A stretch of DNA of 64,000 nucleotides. Source: Agromyces sp. Leaf222 (GTDB lineage: Bacteria > Actinomycetota > Actinomycetes > Actinomycetales > Microbacteriaceae). This document shows, piece after piece, positions 1 to 9,979 of the stretch (position 1 is its first letter; each line of letters begins with the position of its first letter). Under the pieces are notes generated by a model. It saw only the letters and a list, made by a program, of their open reading frames with translations, ran no database searches and was not told the DNA's origin. The stretch lies in contig NZ_LMKQ01000001.1 in NCBI RefSeq assembly GCF_001421565.1, positions 555,277 to 619,276 on the forward strand. Direction: 5' to 3'. The translations under genes were made by a program, and so were the position numbers.

Positions 1-2041
1 TCGGAGCCAGCATCACCGCGAGCGCACCGGCCTGCACCCGGCTGACGTCGAGCAGGTTGGTGACGAGCTCGGCGAGCGCGTCGAGGCTCTCGGAGGCGGT
101 CGCGAGCAGTTCGTCGCGCTCGGCGGCGGGCAGGTCGACCTCGTGGGACCGCAGGGCGCTGATCGCCGCGGACGCCGACGTGAGCGGACGCCGCAGGTCG
201 TGGCCGACGGCGGCGAGCAGGGCCGAGCGCACGCGGTCGGTCTCGGCGAGGGCATCGGCCGCCGAGGCCGCGGTGGCGAGCGCGCCGTGCTCGATCGCGG
301 CATCCATCTGGGTGGCGATGACCTGCAGCAGGCGACGTTCGGATGCCTGGAGGTCGTGGCCGTGCAGCTCGAGCACGCCGCGGGAGCCGATCGGGACCTC
401 GGTCACGCGGTCGTTGCCGGTCGGCTCGCCGTCGGCGACCCTGGCCTCGCCGTCGACGAGTAGGCGCACCCCGGTCAGGCCGAACGCCTCGCGGGTGCGC
501 GTGACCATCGCCTGCAGGGCGTCCTCCCCGCGGAGCACGCTGCCGGCGAGGGTCGCGAGCAGCTGCGACTCGGCCGCCGCGCGACGGGCGATGCGGGTGC
601 GCCGCGCGGCCTGGTCGACGACGTAGCTCACGAGCAGGGCGTTGGCCACGTAGAACACCAGGGCGAGCAGCTGCCGCGGATCGCTGATCGTGAGCGTGTA
701 CGTCGGCTGCACGAACAGGAAATTGAGCGTGAGTCCCGAGAGCACGGCCGCGAAGAGGCCCGGCCAGATGCCGCCGATGAGGGCGACGACGATGACGAGC
801 AGCTGGTAGGCCAGCACGTCGCTCGTGATCGACGCCTCGGTGTGGAAGGTCGCGAGCAGCCAGCTCAGCAGCGGGCCGGCGATGAGCGCCACGGCGAAGC
901 CGGTGAGGAGGCGCATGCGGCTGAGCGCGCCGCCGAGCTTCGGAAGCGAGAACCCGGAGCCCGCCGCCGCATGGGTGACGATGTGCACGTCGATGTCGCC
1001 GGACTCGCGGATGACGGTCGCGCCGATGCCCGGCCCCGTGAACGCCGCGGCGAGTCTCGACCTGCGGCTGACGCCGAGGACGAGCTGGGTGGCGTTCGCC
1101 GCCCGCGCGAATTCGACGAGCGCCCGCGGCACGTCTTCGCCGACGACCTGGTGGAAGGTGCCGCCGAGCTGCTCGACGAGCGTGCGCTGGCGGTCGAGGG
1201 CTCCCGGATGCCGCGCCCGCATGCCGTCGGGGTTCGTCACGTGCACGGCGATGAGTTCGCCCCCGGAGGAGCGCGAGGCGATGCGTGCTCCTCGGCGCAG
1301 GAGGGTCTCGCCTTCGGGCCCGCCCGTGAGCGTGACGACGACGCGTTCGCGCGCCTCCCACTTGCGCTCGATGCCGTGCTCGACCCGGTAAGCCTTGAGC
1401 GCCGAGTCGACCTCGTCGGCGAGCCAGAGCAGCGCGAGCTCGCGCAGGGCGGTCAGGTTGCCCAGTCGGAAGTAGTTCGAGAGCGCGGCGTCGATGCGCT
1501 CGGCCGGGTAGACGAGTCCGCCCGCGAGCCGGTCGCGCAGGGCCTGCGGCGCGAGGTCGACGACCTCGATCTGGTCGGCCGCGCGCAGCACGGCGTCGGG
1601 GATCGTCTCGCGCTGGGCGACGCCCGTGATCTGCTGCACGACGTCGCCGAGCGACTCGATGTGCTGGGCGTTCACCGTCGAGATGACGTCGATGCCGGCG
1701 TCGAGCAGCTCGTCGACGTCCTGCCAGCGCTTGGCGTGGCGCGACCCCGGCGCGTTGGTGTGGGCGAGCTCGTCGACGAGGGCGATCTCGGGCCGGCGGG
1801 CGAGCACCGCATCGAGGTCCATCTCGTCGAGGCCCATGCCGCGATGCTCGACCGTGGTGCGCGGCAGCACCTCGAGGCCGCTCACCATCGACGCCGTGGC
1901 CTTGCGGCCGTGCGTCTCGACGAAGGCCACGACGACGTCGCGGCCCTCGCCCCTGAGTCGTCGACCCTCTTCGAGCATCGTGTAGGTCTTGCCGACGCCG
2001 GGGGCGGCGCCGAGCAGCACCCGAAGCCGCCCCCTCCGCAT
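1..2041 (-). CDS. kdpD: KdpD potassium-sensing histidine kinase (3' end cut by window)
   Basis: Membrane sensor kinase that normally activates KdpE and thereby kdpFABC when potassium is limiting. The frame is open from an ATG at 2041 to the window edge (about 680 codons), so the ATP-binding end is missing; family members are usually 850-900 residues. Visible in order: N-terminal KdpD domain with Walker A GAAPGVGKTY near residues 11-20, a universal-stress-protein-like domain, hydrophobic membrane segments around residues 380-480, a GAF-like region, and the phosphoacceptor H-box GHDLRRPL with His near residue 614. It starts 5 bases after the kdpC stop, so it is probably translated from the same mRNA. 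A KdpE response regulator would be expected just beyond the left edge. Confidence 0.95.
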   Translation of the reverse strand, partial: MRRGRLRVLLGAAPGVGKTYTMLEEGRRLRGEGRDVVVAFVETHGRKATASMVSGLEVLPRTTVEHRGMGLDEMDLDAVLARRPEIALVDELAHTNAPGSRHAKRWQDVDELLDAGIDVISTVNAQHIESLGDVVQQITGVAQRETIPDAVLRAADQIEVVDLAPQALRDRLAGGLVYPAERIDAALSNYFRLGNLTALRELALLWLADEVDSALKAYRVEHGIERKWEARERVVVTLTGGPEGETLLRRGARIASRSSGGELIAVHVTNPDGMRARHPGALDRQRTLVEQLGGTFHQVVGEDVPRALVEFARAANATQLVLGVSRRSRLAAAFTGPGIGATVIRESGDIDVHIVTHAAAGSGFSLPKLGGALSRMRLLTGFAVALIAGPLLSWLLATFHTEASITSDVLAYQLLVIVVALIGGIWPGLFAAVLSGLTLNFLFVQPTYTLTISDPRQLLALVFYVANALLVSYVVDQAARRTRIARRAAAESQLLATLAGSVLRGEDALQAMVTRTREAFGLTGVRLLVDGEARVADGEPTGNDRVTEVPIGSRGVLELHGHDLQASERRLLQVIATQMDAAIEHGALATAASAADALAETDRVRSALLAAVGHDLRRPLTSASAAISALRSHEVDLPAAERDELLATASESLDALAELVTNLLDVSRVQAGALAVMLAP

Positions 2042-2046
2042 CGTGG

Positions 2047-2655
2047 CTACCCCTCCAGCTCGGCGAGGGCGAGGTTCAGCTGCAGCACGTTGACGGTGGG
2101 TTCGCCCAGGTACCCGAGATCCCGTGCCTGAATCCTAGACTCCACGAGCTCGCGCACCTCGGATTCGGGGAGCCCGCGCTCGCCGGCGACCCGCGCGACC
2201 TGCAGCAGCGCGTACTCGGGGCTGATGTGCGGGTCGAGGCCCGACGCCGAGGCCGTGACGGCGTCGGCCGGGACATCCGACTCGGCGACGCCGTTGAACT
2301 CGGCGACCTGCGTCTTGCGCTCCTCGATCGCGGCGATGAGGTCGGCGTTCTCCGGGCCCCAGTTGCTGCCGCTCGAGGCGCCGCCGTCGTAGCCCTCGCC
2401 GGCGGCCGACGGCCGAGGCTGGAACCACTCCGGAAGCGGGTTGCCGTCGGCATCCGTGAACGACTGCCCGATCAGGGCGGAGCCGACGACCTGCTCGCCC
2501 GACCGGACGAGGGAGCCGTTCGCCTGGGCGGGCAGCACGAGCTGCCCGATGCCGGTGACGACGAGCGTGTAGGCGATGCCGAGCACCGCGGTGAAGACGA
2601 GCATCGCGCGAACCGCCACCCAGTGGGTGCGGACCGTGGTGCGAGTGGAGCTCAT
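2047..2655 (-). CDS. kdpC: KdpC subunit of the potassium-transporting P-type ATPase
   Basis: A 202-residue single-span subunit that stabilises the KdpFABC complex and assists ATP binding by KdpB. One N-terminal membrane helix lies at about residues 15-40, followed by the KdpC pattern of a GSALIGQSF segment, a proline-containing WFQPRPS segment and a SGLDPHIS motif. The length matches the family (about 190-200). It lies 26 bases after kdpB and 5 bases before kdpD. Confidence 0.97.
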   Translation of the reverse strand: MSSTRTTVRTHWVAVRAMLVFTAVLGIAYTLVVTGIGQLVLPAQANGSLVRSGEQVVGSALIGQSFTDADGNPLPEWFQPRPSAAGEGYDGGASSGSNWGPENADLIAAIEERKTQVAEFNGVAESDVPADAVTASASGLDPHISPEYALLQVARVAGERGLPESEVRELVESRIQARDLGYLGEPTVNVLQLNLALAELEG

Positions 2656-2681
2656 GGTGTCGTTTCCTTTCGCACCCGGGC

Positions 2682-4847
2682 CTAGAACCCGGGGATGAGG
2701 CTGATGACGAGGTCGATCAGCTTGATGCCGATGAAGGGGGCGATGATGCCGCCGAGGCCGTAGATGAGCAGGTTGCGGCTGAGGATCGCTGATGCGCCGC
2801 CGGCCTTGTACTTCACGCCGCGGAGCGCGAGCGGGATCAGGATCACGATGATGATCGCGTTGAAGATGATCGCCGACAGGATCGCCGAGGCGGGGGAGTG
2901 GAGCTGCATGACGTTCAGCACCGCGAGCCCGGGGAAGACGCCCGCGAACATCGCCGGGATGATCGCGAAGTACTTCGCGACGTCGTTGGCGATCGAGAAC
3001 GTGGTGAGCGCGCCGCGCGTGATGAGCAACTGCTTGCCGATGCGCACGATCTCGATGAGCTTCGTCGGGTCGCTGTCGAGGTCGACCATGTTGCCGGCCT
3101 CCTTCGCGGCCGACGTGCCCGTGTTCATCGCGACGCCGACATCGGCCTGCGCGAGCGCCGGAGCGTCGTTCGTGCCGTCGCCGGTCATGGCGACGAGGTT
3201 GCCGCCCGCCTGCTCGCGCTTGATGAGCGCCATCTTGTCTTCAGGGGTGGCCTCGGCGAGGTAGTCATCGACGCCGGCCTCAGCCGCGATGGCCTTCGCG
3301 GTGAGCGGGTTGTCGCCCGTGATCATGACGGTGCGGATGCCCATGGCCCGCAGCTCGGCGAAGCGCTCGGTCAGCCCGTCCTTCACGACGTCCTTCAGGT
3401 GCACGACGCCGAGCAGGCGCGCCTCGCCGTTCGCGTCCTTCGCCGCGACGACGAGCGGGGTGCCGCCGCTGTTCGAGATCGCCGCGACGCGCTGCTCGAG
3501 CTCGTCGCGGGTGCTCGATGCGATGGTGCCGGATGCCTCGACCCAGGCGATGACCGCCGAGCCTGCGCCCTTGCGGATGCTCGAGCCGTCGGGCCGGTCG
3601 AGGCCCGACATGCGGGTCTGGGCCGTGAACGGGACGACCTCGCCGGTGGGGGCGGTGTCGAAGCGCACGCCTCGTTCGGCCGCCAGGTCGACGATCGAGG
3701 CTCCCTCGGGGGTGGGGTCGGCGAGCGACGAGAGGGCCGCTGCACGCTCGAGCTCGACGGCGTCGACGCCCGGCATCGGCACGAACTCGCTCGCGCGGCG
3801 GTTGCCGTACGTGATGGTGCCGGTCTTGTCGAGGAGCAGCGTCGTGACGTCGCCCGCCGCCTCGACGGCGCGGCCCGACATCGCGAGCACGTTGCGCTGC
3901 ACGAGGCGATCCATGCCGGCGATGCCGATCGCCGAGAGCAGGGCGCCGATCGTCGTCGGGATGAGGCAGACGAGGAGCGCGATCAGCACCGGGATCGAGA
4001 CCGGCGTCGCCGCGTACGAGGCGATCGGGTTCAGCGTGAGGGTGACCACCACGAAGACGATCGAGAGGCTCGCGAGCAGGATGTTCAGCGCGATCTCATT
4101 CGGGGTCTTCTGGCGCGAGGCGCCCTCGACGAGCGCGATCATGCGGTCGACGAAGGTCTCGCCCGGCTTCGAGGTGATGCGCACGACGATGCGGTCGGAG
4201 AGCACTCGGGTGCCGCCGGTGACCGCCGAGCGGTCGCCGCCCGACTCCCGGACGACCGGGGCGGACTCTCCGGTGATCGCCGATTCGTCCACCGAGGCAA
4301 TGCCGTGGATGATGTCGCCGTCGCCCGGGATCGGCTCGCCCGCCGTCACGACGACGACGTCGCCGAGCCGGAGGTCGCCCGAGGAGACCTCGACGACCGC
4401 GGATCGCTCCGCCGCGGCATCCGCGACCTCGTCGTAGGCCGTGACGCGCCGGGCGACGGTCGAGGTGCGGGTCTGGCGCAGGGTGTCGGCCTGGGCCTTG
4501 CCGCGGCCCTCCGCCACCGACTCCGCGAGGTTCGCGAAGAGCACGGTGAGCCAGAGCCAGACGGCGATCGCCCAGGTGAAGGAGAGTGGCACGGCCGTGC
4601 CGCCCGACGACTCGGGCCCGCCGAGGAAGGGCTCGGCGATCGCGAGCACGGTCGTGAGCGCGGCGCCGACCTCGACGAGGAACATGACGGGGTTGTGCCA
4701 CATCTGCCTCGGATCGAGCTTGCGGAACGCACCGGGCAGTGCCTGCGCGATCTGCACCGGTCCGAACGCGCTGGTGGAGCGTTTCGAAGGGGAACCCATC
4801 TGACGGGGCGTGTGCCCGGTCGCGGGGTGGTCGGTGATGGTGGACAT
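2682..4847 (-). CDS. kdpB: KdpB catalytic subunit of the potassium-transporting P-type ATPase
   Basis: A 721-residue P-type ATPase subunit that hydrolyses ATP to drive potassium import through KdpA. Seen: the phosphorylation motif DKTGT with Asp near residue 340, the TGES actuator motif, MITGDN and the [11 protein letters not shown] hinge motif, plus several membrane helices at both ends. The N terminus is about 30 residues longer than in E. coli KdpB. It starts 5 bases after the kdpA stop. Confidence 0.98.
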   Translation of the reverse strand: MSTITDHPATGHTPRQMGSPSKRSTSAFGPVQIAQALPGAFRKLDPRQMWHNPVMFLVEVGAALTTVLAIAEPFLGGPESSGGTAVPLSFTWAIAVWLWLTVLFANLAESVAEGRGKAQADTLRQTRTSTVARRVTAYDEVADAAAERSAVVEVSSGDLRLGDVVVVTAGEPIPGDGDIIHGIASVDESAITGESAPVVRESGGDRSAVTGGTRVLSDRIVVRITSKPGETFVDRMIALVEGASRQKTPNEIALNILLASLSIVFVVVTLTLNPIASYAATPVSIPVLIALLVCLIPTTIGALLSAIGIAGMDRLVQRNVLAMSGRAVEAAGDVTTLLLDKTGTITYGNRRASEFVPMPGVDAVELERAAALSSLADPTPEGASIVDLAAERGVRFDTAPTGEVVPFTAQTRMSGLDRPDGSSIRKGAGSAVIAWVEASGTIASSTRDELEQRVAAISNSGGTPLVVAAKDANGEARLLGVVHLKDVVKDGLTERFAELRAMGIRTVMITGDNPLTAKAIAAEAGVDDYLAEATPEDKMALIKREQAGGNLVAMTGDGTNDAPALAQADVGVAMNTGTSAAKEAGNMVDLDSDPTKLIEIVRIGKQLLITRGALTTFSIANDVAKYFAIIPAMFAGVFPGLAVLNVMQLHSPASAILSAIIFNAIIIVILIPLALRGVKYKAGGASAILSRNLLIYGLGGIIAPFIGIKLIDLVISLIPGF

Positions 4848-4852
4848 GTGGA

Positions 4853-6526
4853 TCAGTTCAACCCTTCAGCCAGGGGGCCCAGCGTGAGAACGGGGAAGTA
4901 GGTGAGCGCGGTCACGATGACCGTGACGCCCACGAGGAGGCCGACGAACTGCGGCCGGTAGGTGGGCAGTGTGCCCGCGGTGGCGGGCACCTTGTCCTGT
5001 GCGGCGAGGGAGCCCGCGAGCGCCAGCACGAGCACGATCGGCACGAATCGGCCGAGCAGCATCGCGACGCCGAGCGCCGTGTTGAGCCACGGCGTGTTCG
5101 CCGTGAGACCGGCGAACGCCGAACCGTTGTTGTTCGACGCGCTCGTGAACGCGTAGAGCACCTCGCTCATGCCGTGGATGCCGGGGTTCCAGATCGAGAC
5201 CGACTCGACGTCCTCTCGGATGCCGGGGATCGCGAAGCTGAGGGCGGTGCCCACGAGCACGAGCGTCGGCGTGACGAGGATGTAGAGGCTCGCCAGCTTG
5301 ATCTCGCGCGGCCCGATCTTCTTGCCGAGGTACTCGGGCGTGCGGCCGACCAGGAGGCCCGCGATGAACACGGCGATGACCGCGAGCACGAGCATGCCGT
5401 AGAGGCCCGAACCGACTCCGCCGGGGGCGACCTCGCCGAGCATCATGTTCAGCATCGGCATCATGCCGCCGAGGGCGGTGAACGAGTCGTGCATCGAGTT
5501 CACGGCGCCGGTCGACGTGAGCGTCGACGTGGTGCCGAAGAGCGCCGAACCGAAGATGCCGAAGCGCGCCTCCTTGCCCTCGAGTGCGCCACCGGCGAGC
5601 TCGGGTGCCGTGCCATTGCCACCGGCCTCGAGCGCACTCAGCGTGACGAGGGAGATGACGAAGAGCGTCGCCATGACCGCGAGGATCGCGTAGCCCTGCT
5701 TGTTGGAGCCGACCATCTTGCCGAAGGTGCGGGGCAGGGCGAACGGGATCGCGAGCATGAGCACGTTCTGGAAGAGGCTCGTCCACGCACTGGGGTTCTC
5801 GAACGGGTGGGCCGAATTCACGTTGAAGAAGCCGCCGCCGTTGGTGCCGAGTTCCTTGATGACCTCCTGCGAAGCCACCGGGCCACCCGGCAGGTTCTGC
5901 GTGTTGCCGGCGAGGGTCGTGATCTCGGTGAAGCCGTTGAAGTTCTGCACGACGCCGCCGATGATCAGCACGATCGCCCCGATGATCGAGAGCGGGAGCA
6001 GCAGGCGGAAGGCGCCTCGGAACAGGTCGACCCAGAAGTTGCCGATCGTGCCCGAGTTGCGACGGGCGAATCCACGCACGAGCGCCACGGCCACGGCGAT
6101 GCCGACGGCCGCCGAGACGAAGTTCTGCACGGCGAGGCCGGCAAGCTGCACGGTGTACCCCATGGTGAGCTCGGGGGAGTACGACTGCCAGTTCGTGTTC
6201 GCCACGAAGGATGCCGCCGTGTTGAACGACAGCCCCTCCGGCACGGCCGGCAGACCGAGCGAGTACGGCAGCACCGCCTGCGCGCGCTGCAGCACGTAGA
6301 CGAACAGCACGCCGACGACCGAGACCGCGAGCACGCCGCGCAGGTAGGCCGGCCACGACTGCTCCGAGCGCGGGTCGACGCCGATGAGGCGGTAGAGCCC
6401 GCGTTCGAAGCGCCAGTCGCGGTCGCTCGTGTAGATGCGCGCCATGTAGTCGCCGAGCGGGCGGTAGAGCAGCGCGAGGATCAGGGCGAGGGTGGCCGCC
6501 TGAACGACGGCGAGGACCACGGCCAT
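4853..6526 (-). CDS. kdpA: KdpA potassium-binding channel-like subunit
   Basis: A 557-residue polytopic subunit that carries the selectivity filter of the Kdp pump. The ATG at 6526 is chosen because it overlaps the kdpF stop (TGATG) and gives the family's usual length. The frame stays open far upstream, but that extension looks like non-coding translation. Filter-like segments [18 protein letters not shown] and the paired glycine-rich TSTGAVNS and [12 protein letters not shown] are visible among about ten membrane helices. Confidence 0.97.
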   Translation of the reverse strand: MAVVLAVVQAATLALILALLYRPLGDYMARIYTSDRDWRFERGLYRLIGVDPRSEQSWPAYLRGVLAVSVVGVLFVYVLQRAQAVLPYSLGLPAVPEGLSFNTAASFVANTNWQSYSPELTMGYTVQLAGLAVQNFVSAAVGIAVAVALVRGFARRNSGTIGNFWVDLFRGAFRLLLPLSIIGAIVLIIGGVVQNFNGFTEITTLAGNTQNLPGGPVASQEVIKELGTNGGGFFNVNSAHPFENPSAWTSLFQNVLMLAIPFALPRTFGKMVGSNKQGYAILAVMATLFVISLVTLSALEAGGNGTAPELAGGALEGKEARFGIFGSALFGTTSTLTSTGAVNSMHDSFTALGGMMPMLNMMLGEVAPGGVGSGLYGMLVLAVIAVFIAGLLVGRTPEYLGKKIGPREIKLASLYILVTPTLVLVGTALSFAIPGIREDVESVSIWNPGIHGMSEVLYAFTSASNNNGSAFAGLTANTPWLNTALGVAMLLGRFVPIVLVLALAGSLAAQDKVPATAGTLPTYRPQFVGLLVGVTVIVTALTYFPVLTLGPLAEGLN

Positions 6527-6615
6527 CAGAACTGCTCGGGCTTCACGAGGGCGTACACGAGGTACACCACGGCGGCGACGCCCAACGCGGCGGCGAGGAG
6601 TTCGAAGAAGATCAC
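6526..6615 (-). CDS. kdpF: KdpF small stabilising membrane subunit
   Basis: A 29-residue single-helix peptide starting at GTG and ending PEQF. The core [12 protein letters not shown] matches the KdpF pattern (YLVYAL, then an acidic/aromatic end). KdpF is known to stabilise the KdpABC complex. The GTG overlaps the stop of the preceding small frame (GTGA), and its own stop overlaps kdpA (TGATG), so the three frames are probably translationally coupled. Confidence 0.93.
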   Translation of the reverse strand: MIFFELLAAALGVAAVVYLVYALVKPEQF

Positions 6616-6695
6616 AGCTTCTCCACTCCCCTGGCGATGAGGCCGACGAGGGCGAACACGGCGAGGATGCCGAGAAGGTAGACGACGTCGAGCAC
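6612..6695 (-). CDS. 27-residue membrane peptide upstream of kdpF
   Basis: Small frame with a GTG start, a GGAG ribosome site six bases upstream, and a stop overlapping the kdpF start. The peptide begins [19 protein letters not shown] and ends ARGVEKL: one hydrophobic helix with a basic, amphipathic tail. It would be the first gene of the kdp operon. I recall similar unnamed peptides before kdpF in other actinobacteria, which needs checking. Function unknown; a leader peptide or an extra Kdp subunit are both possible. Confidence 0.68.
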   Translation of the reverse strand: MLDVVYLLGILAVFALVGLIARGVEKL

Positions 6696-6913
6696 GAGGA
6701 CTCCAGATTCGGAGGGGCGCGAGCCGCGGACGCGGCAGGCGGGCAGCGGATCAGCTGCACCCCTGAGACAACACCCGGGCGGATGCCCCGGCGCCGATCC
6801 TCACGGACCCCTAACGCCCCTGCGCGCGATCCGAATGCGCCGCTCACGGTGACTCTGGCCGGCATCCTCGGCGCGTCCGCCGCATCCGTCGGAATGCCGC
6901 TCTCGCAGCCCGG

Positions 6914-6919
6914 TAGCGT
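6914..6919 (+). promoter_or_regulatory. -10 box TAGCGT for a leaderless start at 6927
   Basis: TAGCGT lies 7 bases before the ATG at 6927, leaving no room for a ribosome site. This supports 6927 over the upstream in-frame start at 6783. Confidence 0.6.
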
Positions 6920-6926
6920 TCTCACC

Positions 6927-7322
6927 ATGAGCGCGTGGGAGACGATCGGGGCGATCGCCGAGGTCATCGGATGGGTCGGCCTCGCCGTCGGCCTCGGATG
7001 CCTGCTGCTGGTGCTGCTCATCCGCATCGCCGACGGACGCTGGTTGCCGACCGAGGCGGTCATCGCCGACGAGACGGGCGGCAGCGTCGTGCGCTGGTTC
7101 GCCGAGGGCGAGTTCCACTCTCGCCGGCTGAGCGCCGACGAGCGGCACCACGTCGCGAACCCGCAGGAGGAGCCGGCGTTCTACCGCGAACGCGAGCCCG
7201 AGCACCTTCGGCTGCACGAACCGCCGGCGGGGCGCCGCGTGCTGCGGCTGCTCGGCCTCGTGTTCCTGGCGCTCGCCGTGGTCGCGGGCGTCATCGGCGT
7301 CATCGCGATGCTCGTCGCCTGA
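6927..7322 (+). CDS. Two-helix membrane protein of unknown function
   Basis: 131 residues. A hydrophobic helix near residues 5-35 ([22 protein letters not shown]) and another at the C terminus ([22 protein letters not shown]) enclose a soluble, charged domain of about 70 residues rich in acidic and basic residues ([23 protein letters not shown] is part of it). No family recognised. It is divergent from the kdp operon and ends 18 bases from the convergent trkA-like gene. Confidence 0.75.
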   Translation: MSAWETIGAIAEVIGWVGLAVGLGCLLLVLLIRIADGRWLPTEAVIADETGGSVVRWFAEGEFHSRRLSADERHHVANPQEEPAFYREREPEHLRLHEPPAGRRVLRLLGLVFLALAVVAGVIGVIAMLVA

Positions 7323-7340
7323 CCGCCCGCGGCATCCGCC

Positions 7341-8009
7341 CTACTCGAGCGCGGCGAACTTCTCGATGTCGCCCTCGGTGCCCGAGACGATGATGAGGTC
7401 GTGGTTCGAGACCACGGTCTGCTCGGTCGCGTAGGTGAACGGCTTGCCCGGGCTCTTCACGCCCACCACGGTCACGCGGTGCTTCGAGCGCACGCCCGAC
7501 TCGGTGAGGTTCTTGCCGCGGATCGGCTTCGGCGGGTACATCTTCACGAGGGCGAAGTCGTCGTCGAACTCGATGAAGTCGAGCATGCGGCCCGACACGA
7601 GATGCGCGGTGCGCTCGCCGGCCTCGCGCTCGGGGTAGATCACGTGGTTCGCGCCGATGCGCTCGAGGATCTTGCCGTGCGAGGCCGAGATCGCCTTCGA
7701 CCAGATCTGCGGGATCTTCAGGTCGACGAGGTTCGCGGTGATGAGCACCGAGGCCTCGATCGACGAGCCGACGGCGCAGACCGCGATCGAGAAGTCCTGC
7801 GCGCCGATCTGGCGGAGGGCGTCGATCGACTTCGCGTCGGCGACCACGGCGTGCGTGACCCGCTCTGACCACTTCTGCACGAGGGCCTCGCTCTCGTCGA
7901 CGGCGAGCACCTCGCGCCCGAGGCGATCGAGCTGGCCGGCGGTGGCGGCGCCGAACCGGCCGAGGCCGATCACGAGCACCGGGGCGTCGTGCTTGATGCG
8001 ATCAACCAA
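7341..8009 (-). CDS. trkA: TrkA/KtrA-type potassium channel regulatory subunit
   Basis: A 222-residue cytosolic RCK protein that gates the adjacent TrkH-type channel in response to nucleotides. The N-terminal Rossmann domain shows VLVIGLGRFGAAT near residues 10-22, with an acidic residue after the second strand (VDES). The C-terminal TrkA-C domain occupies about residues 140-220 (GKNLTESGVRSKHRVTVVGV is its start). It begins at TTG and overlaps the trkH stop by 8 bases, indicating coupled translation. KtrA is an equally good name. Confidence 0.93.
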   Translation of the reverse strand: MVDRIKHDAPVLVIGLGRFGAATAGQLDRLGREVLAVDESEALVQKWSERVTHAVVADAKSIDALRQIGAQDFSIAVCAVGSSIEASVLITANLVDLKIPQIWSKAISASHGKILERIGANHVIYPEREAGERTAHLVSGRMLDFIEFDDDFALVKMYPPKPIRGKNLTESGVRSKHRVTVVGVKSPGKPFTYATEQTVVSNHDLIIVSGTEGDIEKFAALE

Positions 8010-9447
8010 CGATGGGCCTCTCTTCGGGACGCTTGAACAGCTGCCGTCGCTGGCTCGCTGCGAGGGCCGCTGCGAGAGTCACTGTACCAACGCGGCCCAT
8101 GAACATCGTGGCCGCCATGACGTAGACGCCCGACGGCGGCAGGTCGGCGGTGAGGCCGGTCGACAGGCCGCAGGTGGCGAACGCGGAGATGACGTCGAAG
8201 AGCACGTTCTCGAACGGCGCCTTCGTGATCTGCAGGATGATGATCGACGCCGCGGCGACGATCGTCGCGCCCCACAGCACGACGCTGACCGAGAGCCGAA
8301 GCATGTCGCGCGGGATGCGGCGGCCGAACGCCTCCATCGAGGGCGCGCCGCGGGCCTCTGCGACCGCGGCGAGGAACAGCACGGCGAGCGTGGTGACCTT
8401 GATGCCGCCGGCCGTCGAAGCCGAGCCGCCGCCGATGAACATGAGCATGCTGCTGACGAGCTGGCTCGAGCCGTAGAGGTCGTGCATGTTGACGGTCGCG
8501 AACCCGCCCGACCTCGTCATCGCCGACATGAAGAACGACTGGAAGACCGTCGCGCCGGCGTCGAGCTGTCCGTACGTGCGGGGGTTCGCGTGCTCGAGGA
8601 GCACGAACATGCCGGCGCCGAGCACGAAGAGGATCATGGTCGTGGTGAGCGTCAGCTTCACGTGCAGGCTCCACCGGCGGGGCATGCGCCAGTAGCGGGC
8701 CAGGGCGAAGATCACCGGGAATCCGAGGCTGCCGAGGAACACGCCGGCCATGAGCAGCGTCTGCATCCAGTAGTCGTGCTCGAAGGGCGCGAGGCCGCCG
8801 GGGTTCGGGTTGAACCCGGTGTTCGTGAACGCCATGGCCGAGTAGTAGAAGCTGTACCAGACCGAGTGGAACGCGTCGTATCCCGCGGCGAGCATGCTGG
8901 GGATCATGGCGATCGCGATGGTCACCTCGATGACCAGCGCGCTGATCGCGACGGTCACGAGCAGCCCGCCGACCTCGCCGAGCTTCACCGCCTGACGTTC
9001 GGAGACGGGACCGACGTGGATGCGCGACGGATTCGAGTCGCTCGCCGCCATGAGCTTCGAGCGCAGGCCCAGGCGGCGCGAGATCACGAGGCCGAGGATC
9101 GACGCGAGCGTGAGCACCCCGACACCGCCGATGTTGACGCCGATGAAGACCAGCAGGTTGCCGAACGGCGACCAGTACGTGGCCATGTCGACCGTCGCGA
9201 GGCCGGTCACGCAGATCACCGACACGGCCGTGAAGAGCGCATCGTGCAGCGGCGCGCCGGATCCCTCGCCCGCGCGCGCGATCGGCAGTGAGAAGAGCAG
9301 GGTGAAGATGAGGATCAGGCCCGCGAAGATCACGATCGCGAACCGGGAGGGGGAGCTCTTGACGAAGGCGTCGACCGCGTCACGCAGGCGCCCCAGCCAT
9401 GACCGTTGGTCGAACCGACCGCCGCGGCCCATCGGCTGAACGCGCAT
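8002..9447 (-). CDS. trkH: TrkH/KtrB-type potassium uptake channel subunit
   Basis: A 481-residue potassium translocating subunit. Four repeated pore segments with conserved glycines are visible (SVICVTGLATVD, AFTNTGFNPNPGG, MTRSGGFATVN, FATCGLSTGLT) within about ten membrane helices, the hallmark of the Trk/Ktr/HKT family. An ATG start with a GAGGGGGG ribosome site lies just upstream. Forms an operon with the RCK partner that follows. Together with kdp this places low- and high-affinity potassium uptake side by side. Confidence 0.94.
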   Translation of the reverse strand: MRVQPMGRGGRFDQRSWLGRLRDAVDAFVKSSPSRFAIVIFAGLILIFTLLFSLPIARAGEGSGAPLHDALFTAVSVICVTGLATVDMATYWSPFGNLLVFIGVNIGGVGVLTLASILGLVISRRLGLRSKLMAASDSNPSRIHVGPVSERQAVKLGEVGGLLVTVAISALVIEVTIAIAMIPSMLAAGYDAFHSVWYSFYYSAMAFTNTGFNPNPGGLAPFEHDYWMQTLLMAGVFLGSLGFPVIFALARYWRMPRRWSLHVKLTLTTTMILFVLGAGMFVLLEHANPRTYGQLDAGATVFQSFFMSAMTRSGGFATVNMHDLYGSSQLVSSMLMFIGGGSASTAGGIKVTTLAVLFLAAVAEARGAPSMEAFGRRIPRDMLRLSVSVVLWGATIVAAASIIILQITKAPFENVLFDVISAFATCGLSTGLTADLPPSGVYVMAATMFMGRVGTVTLAAALAASQRRQLFKRPEERPIVG

Positions 9448-9520
9448 CGACCCCCCTCAGTGCCGTCGTCGGAATGCGTGAGTCATGGTACTCCCCGCCC
9501 GGAATGACTAGCCTTGCAGC

Positions 9521-9961
9521 ATGGCGGACATCTTCGACGTGGTGGCAGATGCGACCCGACGCGACATCCTTGCGGTCCTGCTCGAGCGCGAGACGACCGC
9601 ACCCGAGTCGAACGGCGAGATCAGCGTCTCCGAGATCGTCGCCTCGCTCGGGCTCAGCCAGCCGACGGTCTCGAAGCACCTCAAGGTGCTGCGCGAAGCC
9701 GGCCTCGTGAGCGTGCGCGAAGAGGGCCAGCACCGCTACTACCGCCTCGACCGCGGTCCGCTCGAAACGCTCGAGGACTGGCTGATCCCCTTCGTGTCAT
9801 CGGATGCCGCGGCCGACGCCGCGACGCTCGCGGGCGCCGAGGCCTTCGACTCCGAAGACCTCCGGGCCGAGCAGCTCGCGTTCGCCTCGCGCCTCGGCAA
9901 GGCGTTCGCCGAGACGGCGCACCAGGTCAGCGCGGTCGTCTCGCCGAACAAGCGCAAGTAG
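9521..9961 (+). CDS. ArsR/SmtB-type winged-helix transcriptional regulator
   Basis: A 146-residue DNA-binding protein. The N-terminal winged helix runs from DATRRDIL through the recognition helix GLSQPTVSKHLKVLREAGLV to the wing EEGQHRYYRL. The C-terminal 60 residues are Ala/Glu-rich and may dimerise. No metal-binding Cys motif is visible, so the inducer is not predictable. A TAGCCT box at 9509-9514, six bases before the ATG, suggests a leaderless mRNA. It is divergent from trkH, so that pair is a candidate target. Confidence 0.88.
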   Translation: MADIFDVVADATRRDILAVLLERETTAPESNGEISVSEIVASLGLSQPTVSKHLKVLREAGLVSVREEGQHRYYRLDRGPLETLEDWLIPFVSSDAAADAATLAGAEAFDSEDLRAEQLAFASRLGKAFAETAHQVSAVVSPNKRK

Positions 9962-9979
9962 CGCCGACCGTCGGCTGCG

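Noticed and set aside
4853..7063. Extended kdpA of 736 residues
   Set aside because: The extra N-terminal 179 residues cover kdpF and the small upstream frame and look non-coding. The ATG at 6526 gives the standard 557 residues.
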